A stretch of 42,339 nt of DNA from Clostridia bacterium (GTDB lineage Bacteria > Bacillota > Clostridia > RGIG6154): the NCBI GenBank assembly GCA_017626145.1, contig JAGAJK010000079.1:1-42339 (forward strand), given 5' to 3'. Below the pieces are notes generated by a model. The model was not told the origin of the DNA and searched no databases. It was given only the letters and a program-made list of their open reading frames with translations. The position numbers were made by a program, and so were the translations under genes. Positions 36,472 through 42,339 of the stretch are shown one piece after another (position 1 is the first letter of the stretch; every line of letters begins with the position of its first letter).

Positions 36472-37100
36472 AATGAATAAACCTCCTTTGCGGAAGATTC
36501 GGCATTACGAAGAGCTATCTTTCGTTTTGATATTTTTGAACGCACTACAGCGCTTACCTGCTGGTCTGCCATATATATAGATATTTTTCTGATATTTTCC
36601 TCTGTTTCGGGGATTTTAACCTTTTCAAACAGATTTACTCTTTGTGAGGTGGACAAAAGCTCTTTTTCGAGAAGTCTGACCTGTTCGTCAAGAACCTCAG
36701 CCTCCAGGTCAAGAGACATTGCCTTTTCCATATGATTTGCGGCTATATCCACCCAAAGTGGGGTTTCGTACAAATCATAATCTCCTCTTGAAAAGTCTGC
36801 TCCCTCAAATGTAGGAATATCAACGCCGGCGATGTTTCCTTTACCTTTACGGATATTGCTGACCTTTATTATTCCTTCGGGGAAAGCCTCCTTTTCGCTG
36901 AAAACGGCAATCCAGTCATTAAAGCCCTTTTCAAGGTCTTCTCTTGCTTTTCTTACCGCTTTTGCATTAGCTTCAATTGTACGGATTTCCGACTGAAGCT
37001 GTTGCTTTTTAAGTGTCAGAGTAGGCAAATATCTGCGGTACATCTTGAGTGCGTCCTTTTGTACCTTTAACTCATTTTTAGTTAGCTTGATTTTTGCCAA
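36468..37100 (-). CDS. ntpD: V-type ATP synthase subunit D (central stalk)
   Basis: 210 aa, long N- and C-terminal helices as in the rotating central shaft (LTKNELKVQKDALKMY at the start, RVNLFEKVKIPETEENI near 160-180). It starts at TTG with AGGAGG (37109-37114) 8 nt upstream, and that ribosome site overlaps the ntpB stop. No separate subunit F gene, its usual partner, is present. Confidence 0.9.
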   Translation of the reverse strand: MAKIKLTKNELKVQKDALKMYRRYLPTLTLKKQQLQSEIRTIEANAKAVRKAREDLEKGFNDWIAVFSEKEAFPEGIIKVSNIRKGKGNIAGVDIPTFEGADFSRGDYDLYETPLWVDIAANHMEKAMSLDLEAEVLDEQVRLLEKELLSTSQRVNLFEKVKIPETEENIRKISIYMADQQVSAVVRSKISKRKIALRNAESSAKEVYSL

Positions 37101-37113
37101 AATTCAGTCCTCC

Positions 37114-38415
37114 TTACCTTTCAGGCCAAAATTCATCAGTAAGGTCTGACTTAATTCCGGTTTCATCACTCTGGAAGCATTCAGCTAAAATTTCCCAGCC
37201 TAAATCAAGAGCTTCTTCAAGGGACAAGTTAACCGATAAATCCATTAATCTGCTTTCGAAAAGCTCGCCGTATCTTAACAGCTTTTCGTCCCAACGGTTC
37301 ATTGAAAAGCCCATATTTTTCTTTTCAAGAGTTTCCTTATATGATGAATACAAACGTATCATAGCATCCATAAGTGCTCTGTGGTCTTTTCTTGTTTTAC
37401 CGTTTACGTTTTGCTTAAGACGGGAAAGCGAACCAAAGGGTTCAATTCTTCCGCCCTTAAGGTAATACTGACCTTCAGTAATATAACCTGTGTTATCGGG
37501 AACAGGATGAGTTACGTCGTCACCGGGCATTGTGGTAACTGCCAGAACAGTAACTGAGCCTGAGTTATCAAAGTCAACAGCCTTTTCGTAACGTGAAGCA
37601 AGCTGAGAATAAAGGTCACCGGGATAACCACGGTTAGAAGGAACCTGTTCCTGAGTAATTGCGATTTCCTTCATAGCATCGGCAAAGTTTGTCATATCGG
37701 TAAGAAGCACCAATACGTCTTTATCCTGCAGAGCAAACTGCTCTGCTACTGCAAGTGCCATATCGGGAATCATCATACATTCAACTGTAGGGTCAGATGC
37801 AGTATGAATGAACATAACTGTTTTGCTGAGCGCTCCGCCTTTGGAAAGCTCTTCTTTAAAGTACAGAAAATCGTCGTATTTAAGACCCATACCGCCAAGT
37901 ACGATTACATCCGCTTCCGCCTGCATTGCAATACGTGCAAGAAGCTGGTTATAAGGTTCACCTGAAATTGAGAAAATAGGCAATTTCTGTGAAACAACCA
38001 ATGTGTTGAACATATCAATCATAGGGATGTTTGTTCTCATCATACGGTTAGCCAAGATACGTTTTGTAGGATTAACCGATGGTCCGCCGATTGGTTTCAT
38101 ATTATCAGTAAGAGCGGGGCCGTTATCTCTTGGGTCGCCGGAGCCGTTAAAGATACGTCCAAGTAAATCCTCGCTGAAGGAAACCCTCATTTCGTGACCA
38201 AGGAAACGAACCTCGTCACCTGTGGAAACACCCTGACCGCCGGCAAATACCTGCAGAGAAACAACATCTCCGTCAATCTTGTTAACCTGTGCTAAAGATT
38301 TACCAAAGCGTGTGTTAATCTGTGCAAGCTCCTTGTACTGAACACCGTCTGCACGAACGGTGATAACGTTACCGGTGATAGATTCTATTTTGTTATAAAC
38401 TTTATTCATTCTCAT
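37114..38415 (-). CDS. ntpB: V-type ATP synthase subunit B (regulatory, non-catalytic)
   Basis: 433 aa. It has the typical B-subunit N-terminal barrel and nucleotide-fold domain, but where a P-loop would be it has [12 protein letters not shown], so it is non-catalytic. Other family blocks: [44 protein letters not shown]. It alternates with subunit A in the A3B3 head. Its ATG overlaps the ntpA stop by 4 nt. Confidence 0.95.
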   Translation of the reverse strand: MRMNKVYNKIESITGNVITVRADGVQYKELAQINTRFGKSLAQVNKIDGDVVSLQVFAGGQGVSTGDEVRFLGHEMRVSFSEDLLGRIFNGSGDPRDNGPALTDNMKPIGGPSVNPTKRILANRMMRTNIPMIDMFNTLVVSQKLPIFSISGEPYNQLLARIAMQAEADVIVLGGMGLKYDDFLYFKEELSKGGALSKTVMFIHTASDPTVECMMIPDMALAVAEQFALQDKDVLVLLTDMTNFADAMKEIAITQEQVPSNRGYPGDLYSQLASRYEKAVDFDNSGSVTVLAVTTMPGDDVTHPVPDNTGYITEGQYYLKGGRIEPFGSLSRLKQNVNGKTRKDHRALMDAMIRLYSSYKETLEKKNMGFSMNRWDEKLLRYGELFESRLMDLSVNLSLEEALDLGWEILAECFQSDETGIKSDLTDEFWPER

Positions 38416-40181
38416 TCACCGTCCTTTAATAAGCTTTCTGCATATGCAGTTAATTTGCCGTTGCCTTCGAGATAAAGAGCATCAATTTCAGCCTCTGTCT
38501 TTTTGAAGGCGTCGCTTTCAAATTCATTATAGTTCCAGTCGATAAATTTCTGACGCATACGGTTTATAAAGCTACGCGCGTCATCTTTATTGTCTACGTC
38601 ATAATCACTGCCGAGTACATATACAAGCTTGTCTGTAACATAATTCTGACGGCTTTTTGAGCAGTTGGCGTCAACAAGGTCGAAGGAGTTCTGCTGAAGA
38701 TAAACAGCATCAAGCATTTCCGACTTAAGGTAAGTTGTGTAATCTTCAAGTGTTGTACCCTCTTCACCGACAACCTTCATCATAGAATCGATTTCGCTGC
38801 CGTGGATTAATATATCCCTGCAGAATTCCGACTTTTTACTGTCGATAACACTTTTATACTTTGACCAGGAAATAAGTGGATCAATTGCAGGATATTTTCT
38901 TGCATCTGAACGCTCACGGGAAAGACCGTGGAAAGCACCGACAACCTTTAAGGTTGCCTGTGTTACAGGCTCTTCAAAGTTACCGCCTGCAGGAGAAACT
39001 GTTCCGCCGATTGTAACAGAGCCTTTGCTTCCGTCAGGAAGACGAACATAGCCTGCTCTTTCATAAAATGCCGCAATGTAGGATTCTAAATATGCAGGGA
39101 AAGCTTCTTCGCCGGGAATTTCTTCAAGTCTTCCCGACATTTCACGAAGAGCCTGCGCCCAACGTGATGTTGAGTCTGCAAGAAGCAGTACGTTAAGCCC
39201 CATCTGGCGGTAATACTCTGCCAAAGTTACCGATGTGTAAACCGAAGCTTCACGGGATGCAACCGGCATTGAGGATGTATTACATATAATAATGGTACGC
39301 TCCATAAGAGAACGTCCTGTTTTCGGGTCAGTAAGCTCAGGGAACTCGGTAAGAGTTTCAACTACTTCACCTGCACGTTCACCGCAGGCTGCGATAATAA
39401 CGATATCCACATCCGCGTATTTTGACGTTGTGTGCTGTAATACGGTTTTACCTGCACCGAAAGGTCCCGGTGTACAGTAAGTACCGCCCTTTGCTACAGG
39501 GAAGAAGGAGTCGATAAGGCGAACCTTTGTTTCCATTGTTTCAACAGGTGCAAGTCTTTCGCTATAGCATTTAACTGCACGCTTAACAGGCCACTTGAAG
39601 GACATTGATACGTTGATTTCACGGCCTCTGTCATCGGTTACAACTGCAACAGTTTCTTTAACTGTGTATTCGCCTTTTGAAACAATTGATTTAACTGTGT
39701 AATTGCCAAGTAAATAAAATGGTATAAAAATCTTATGTGTAAAAGGTCCTTCGGGAACAGTACCTATATATTCACCTGCACGAAGAACGTCGCCAACCTT
39801 TGCAGTTGGTGTGAATTCCCATTTTTTCTCAACATTGAGTCCGTCGGCATAAATTCCGCGTTCTAAAAACCAGCCTGCCTGCTCTGCAAGGATGGGAAGC
39901 GGATTCTGAAGTCCATCATAAACCTGTCCAAGCAAGCCCGGTCCGAGATCAGCAGAGAGCATATCTCCCGTAAATTCAACAATATCGCCGCATCTGATAC
40001 CATCGGTCATTTCATAAACCTGTATCTGTGCTACGTTGCCTCTTATACGTATAACCTCGCTTTTAAGCGCAATATCGCCTACCTTAACAAAGCATATTTC
40101 GTTCATGGAAACATTGCCGTCAAATTCTACCGACACCAGGTTTCCGTTTATGCTTACAACTTTTCCTTTATTTTCGGTCAT
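38412..40181 (-). CDS. ntpA: V-type ATP synthase subunit A (catalytic)
   Basis: 589 aa, the ATP-hydrolysing or synthesising subunit. Walker A is GPFGAGKT (239-246, Lys245). The bulge (non-homologous) region is about 110-190, and [20 protein letters not shown] and GEEAFPAYL are conserved blocks. The [14 protein letters not shown] stretch after Walker A is the form I associate with spirochaete and Bacteroidetes-type enzymes, whereas Enterococcus has YVGCGERGNEM. The ATG overlaps the preceding gene's TAA. Confidence 0.96.
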   Translation of the reverse strand: MTENKGKVVSINGNLVSVEFDGNVSMNEICFVKVGDIALKSEVIRIRGNVAQIQVYEMTDGIRCGDIVEFTGDMLSADLGPGLLGQVYDGLQNPLPILAEQAGWFLERGIYADGLNVEKKWEFTPTAKVGDVLRAGEYIGTVPEGPFTHKIFIPFYLLGNYTVKSIVSKGEYTVKETVAVVTDDRGREINVSMSFKWPVKRAVKCYSERLAPVETMETKVRLIDSFFPVAKGGTYCTPGPFGAGKTVLQHTTSKYADVDIVIIAACGERAGEVVETLTEFPELTDPKTGRSLMERTIIICNTSSMPVASREASVYTSVTLAEYYRQMGLNVLLLADSTSRWAQALREMSGRLEEIPGEEAFPAYLESYIAAFYERAGYVRLPDGSKGSVTIGGTVSPAGGNFEEPVTQATLKVVGAFHGLSRERSDARKYPAIDPLISWSKYKSVIDSKKSEFCRDILIHGSEIDSMMKVVGEEGTTLEDYTTYLKSEMLDAVYLQQNSFDLVDANCSKSRQNYVTDKLVYVLGSDYDVDNKDDARSFINRMRQKFIDWNYNEFESDAFKKTEAEIDALYLEGNGKLTAYAESLLKDGE

Positions 40182-40735
40182 TATATTGCCTCCAACCTGT
40201 CTCCATTCAAAATGGAGCTGTAAATATTTTTGTATGCTTTTTCTCCTGCTTCTGTATCAAACTGTCTTATGCGGAGAATGAGCTTTAATTTAAGTCCGTA
40301 ATAGAATATATAATCCGTTGAAAAACTGTCCATAGGTCTTAAAGATTCAAGTATTTCCAAACGATAGCGGTTTAAATATTTTTCCGCATCCATAGGGGTA
40401 GCTTCTTCTATTGCCGTACCTGCCGCCTTGATGTACTCTGCAGGTAAAATGCGGTTTTGAGTATCAAAGGGCTTTTTTAATTTTTCTGCTCTTACCTTAC
40501 CTAAAGCAAAACGTAGGTTCCGTTCACTTTCATTCCAGGAATCTATTAAAGCAGAGCCTGAATTTTCGTGATTCTTCGGTGGGGAAAGTGTGAGCTTTTT
40601 CATTTCATTAAGTAGCTTTTTGCTTAAAAAACGTTCACACAGCTCCGTAAAGCGTTCCTCTGTTATAGGCATTGGAGCATTTTCACTTATTCCGTCCAGC
40701 GACGGAAGCTGTGAAATAAAATAATATTCAGCCAT
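40181..40735 (-). CDS. DUF2764 family protein of V-ATPase operon
   Basis: About 184 aa. The MAEYYFISQLPSL opening is typical of DUF2764 proteins encoded between subunits E and A in spirochaete and Bacteroidetes V-ATPase operons. It is thought to stand in for the missing C-type (socket) subunit, though that is inference. I start at ATG 40735 for its family-typical N-terminus; an upstream in-frame ATG-equivalent at 40774 adds 13 unlikely residues. The only Shine-Dalgarno (AAAGG) is about 13 nt away. Mostly helical; no membrane segment. Confidence 0.8.
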   Translation of the reverse strand: MAEYYFISQLPSLDGISENAPMPITEERFTELCERFLSKKLLNEMKKLTLSPPKNHENSGSALIDSWNESERNLRFALGKVRAEKLKKPFDTQNRILPAEYIKAAGTAIEEATPMDAEKYLNRYRLEILESLRPMDSFSTDYIFYYGLKLKLILRIRQFDTEAGEKAYKNIYSSILNGDRLEAI

Positions 40736-40820
40736 AATAATTTCATAGCCTTTCTGTCCGCAAATAGTAACCAAAATATATTTCCTTGCCTGCGAACTGA
40801 CAAAGTATAATAAAAATACA

Positions 40821-41429
40821 TTACTCTGCTTCTTTTAAAAGCTGTGTAACCTTGGGACTAAGATAATTTGAAAGCATATCCACAACAGCTTCTGCAGAAT
40901 AGTCGTAGTACGCACTTCCGTTGTTTACAGAAATACGGAAACCGCCGTCAAAATTATCGTTTGACTTAAGAGTGATACCCTTTAACATTTTTTCCTTAAG
41001 TGATGCAAGTAATGCATCCTCAAGCTTGTTTAAGTCGTTGGTGTTTAAAATTACTGCAATATCTTCGGCATCGGGATTTTCTGCCCATTTTTCAACAATG
41101 CTGATGATTAATTTTCCGAGCTCGTCGGAGGAATATACAGCATTGATTTTTTCACCTGTAACAGCTTTAAGCTCTTTTGAAACGCTTTCTCTGAAAGAAA
41201 TCAAAAGGTTACGTCCTGCCTGGGTAATTGCTTCCTCGCTTGATTTTGTCATTCGCTCATTTTCAGCTTTGGCGTCGGCAATAAGCTTGTCTGCCTGCAC
41301 TTTTGCATCGGAAACTATTTTTTCAGCTTCCGCCTTTGCAGCATCAACAATTGCTTTAGCTTCAGTTTCTGCTGCCGAAACGCCGTCCTTTTTAATCTGC
41401 TCAATAAGCTCCCGGAGTTGTACTTCCAT
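40821..41429 (-). CDS. ntpE: V-type ATP synthase subunit E (peripheral stalk)
   Basis: 202 aa. A long N-terminal coiled coil (about 1-75) of Ala/Glu/Lys repeats (AAKAEAEKIVSDAKVQADK) is followed by a globular domain (about 100-200; DGGFRISVNNG, VVDMLSNYL). It forms the peripheral stator stalk; its usual partner G/H is not encoded here. First gene of the operon; AGGAG precedes the ATG. Confidence 0.88.
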   Translation of the reverse strand: MEVQLRELIEQIKKDGVSAAETEAKAIVDAAKAEAEKIVSDAKVQADKLIADAKAENERMTKSSEEAITQAGRNLLISFRESVSKELKAVTGEKINAVYSSDELGKLIISIVEKWAENPDAEDIAVILNTNDLNKLEDALLASLKEKMLKGITLKSNDNFDGGFRISVNNGSAYYDYSAEAVVDMLSNYLSPKVTQLLKEAE

Positions 41430-41461
41430 AATCTTATCTCCTTTTTTAAAATTTGTCTGTT

Positions 41462-41505
41462 AAAAACAAAAGGGATCCAAAGTCCTCTACAGTCAGCTGG
41501 TTCCC
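41462..41505 (-). promoter_or_regulatory. Hairpin plus U-tract in the V-ATPase leader (possible attenuator)
   Basis: On the minus strand GGGAACCA pairs with TGGATCCC (one A-A mismatch) around an 18-nt loop, followed by TTTTGTTTTT (41471-41462). It lies within the ~95-nt leader before ntpE and looks like an intrinsic terminator, so it could attenuate the operon. Confidence 0.45.
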
Positions 41506-41532
41506 TTAATACTACTATATCCAATTTTTTCT

Positions 41533-41561
41533 ATTATATCACGTTGATTAAACCATGTCAA
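41533..41561 (-). promoter_or_regulatory. Perfect consensus promoter of the V-ATPase operon
   Basis: Minus strand TTGACA (41561-41556), 17-nt spacer, TATAAT (41538-41533): 12 of 12 consensus bases. Expected start near 41526. Confidence 0.9.
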
Positions 41562-41759
41562 GAATTAATTAAAAATTGTTAAATCGCGATAAACTTTTGT
41601 TAACAACGAATATATTTTTGGTTGTTTCGAACAGAAAAATGTTATTTTTCACCTGTTTGTTTTTGCACAGATATTTGGTGTTTTATTTGCGAATTGCCGA
41701 ATAATGTTATTTTTTTAAAATAAAAGAATATTTCGGAATATAATGGATAATATTTAGGA
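41562..41759. other. AT-rich divergent intergenic region
   Basis: The gap 41430-41820 between ntpE and the AraC gene holds the V-ATPase promoter and leader on one side and the AraC promoter on the other. This middle part is AT-rich with no open reading frame of note. It contains a repeated AATGTTATTTTT (about 41639 and 41703) of unknown meaning. Confidence 0.5.
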
Positions 41760-41788
41760 TTTACACAGAAATAATTATTACTTATAAT
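41760..41788 (+). promoter_or_regulatory. Promoter of the right-edge AraC gene
   Basis: TTTACA (41760-41765), 17-nt spacer, TATAAT (41783-41788), about 32 nt before the start codon. Confidence 0.65.
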
Positions 41789-41820
41789 TATGATATAGAG
41801 CTATTGGGGATGATTATATT

Positions 41821-42339
41821 ATGAAGTCATATTTAAAGCATAAAATATTAAATCTTATAGATATAAAGGAGCTTACGGCAGTAGAATATCTTGACTTTGA
41901 AGGTAAATACAAAGGCTACCTTGATAAGCACGATTTCTGGGAGCTTTGCTTTGTTGAAAAAGGTGAGGTTAAGCTTACTGTTGAAGAGGAAACAAAAACT
42001 GTTGCAGAGAGCACACTTATTTTAATTCCGCCTGATAAAAGCCATACTTATTATTCCGAAACGGGTAAAGATAACAAAGCCTTTGTTGTGTGCTTTCAAT
42101 GTCTGTCACAGGCACTTAATCCTCTTGCGGAAATAAAGTTTGAATTGAATTCTGAAAATCACAACTGTATGAAAAAGATTATTTCGGAAAGTCTTGCCAC
42201 ATTCCGTATGAACGAAAATGAGCTTCTTGAAGTTACAGACAATCCTGCAATCGGCGGTCAGCAGATGATTATACTGCATCTTGAGTGCCTTCTTATAAAT
42301 CTTTTACGACTTCTGGCATCAAAGGAAAAATCGGATATA
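41821..42339 (+). CDS. AraC-type regulator, N-terminal part (runs off the window)
   Basis: 173 codons are visible from ATG 41821, with GGGGAT upstream. The N-terminal cupin-type domain (about 20-105) has DFWELCFVEKGEVKLTV and STLILIPPDKSHTYY, the sensor-domain pattern of AraC regulators; the following region is helical (ILHLECLLINLLRLLA). The helix-turn-helix domain would lie beyond the edge, so the family call is by the sensor domain only. Divergent from the V-ATPase operon but probably unrelated to it; its targets should lie to the right. Confidence 0.75.
   Translation, partial: MKSYLKHKILNLIDIKELTAVEYLDFEGKYKGYLDKHDFWELCFVEKGEVKLTVEEETKTVAESTLILIPPDKSHTYYSETGKDNKAFVVCFQCLSQALNPLAEIKFELNSENHNCMKKIISESLATFRMNENELLEVTDNPAIGGQQMIILHLECLLINLLRLLASKEKSDI

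Noticed and set aside
40921-41463. 180-codon plus-strand open frame
   Set aside because: It is antisense to ntpE; the serine/alanine-rich composition is the mirror of the coiled coil.

Overview
The window looks like a chromosomal segment of an anaerobic, low-to-mid GC, Gram-positive clostridium (Clostridia/Oscillospirales-like, taxonomic placement low confidence). It has AGGAGG-type ribosome binding sites, S-layer-homology (SLH) anchored surface proteins, many AraC regulators and secreted multi-modular carbohydrate proteins. TGA acts as an ordinary stop (ends of ntpD, ntpA, and one AraC gene), so this is not a recoded genome. No tRNA, rRNA, CRISPR array or insertion sequence was recognised.

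Region 1 (1-11.3 kb) is a glycan-utilisation locus. A divergent AraC/GH2 pair occurs twice (1-2862 and 7091-10417), evidently by duplication. The first GH2 is followed by a calcineurin-like phosphoesterase and a DUF4838 putative glycoside hydrolase. Two further AraC genes (6207-6971, 10449-11246) lie between the units. All enzymes here lack signal peptides and should act in the cytoplasm.

Region 2 (11.3-33.7 kb) reads as one ~22 kb co-directional operon. First come three cytoplasmic genes: a domain-permuted GH3 beta-glycosidase, a sugar isomerase/epimerase-like TIM barrel and a PHP phosphoesterase. Then come very large exported proteins: a SGNH esterase + beta-helix + amine-oxidase-N-like protein, a five-module lectin-like protein, a beta-helix region, an SLH-anchored lectin/Ig protein and an 875-aa SLH-like protein. 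The likely division of labour is surface capture, deacetylation and backbone cleavage outside, then oligosaccharide breakdown inside. The most striking point is at 24759: a single in-frame TGA separates the lectin-repeat protein from a beta-helix domain that has no start codon, RBS or signal peptide of its own. The two are either a broken 2425-residue protein or a readthrough fusion.

Region 3 (33.7-41.6 kb, minus strand) is a complete V-type ATPase operon in the order E - DUF2764 - A - B - D - I - K. This is the reduced spirochaete/Bacteroidetes/Chlamydia-type layout without C, F or G genes. It starts from a perfect consensus promoter and ends at a strong hairpin terminator. The K subunit keeps the residues that bind Na+ in Enterococcus NtpK, so a sodium pump is predicted. 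Three strong hairpins separate ntpI from ntpK. The window ends inside a fifth AraC-type gene (41821 onward).
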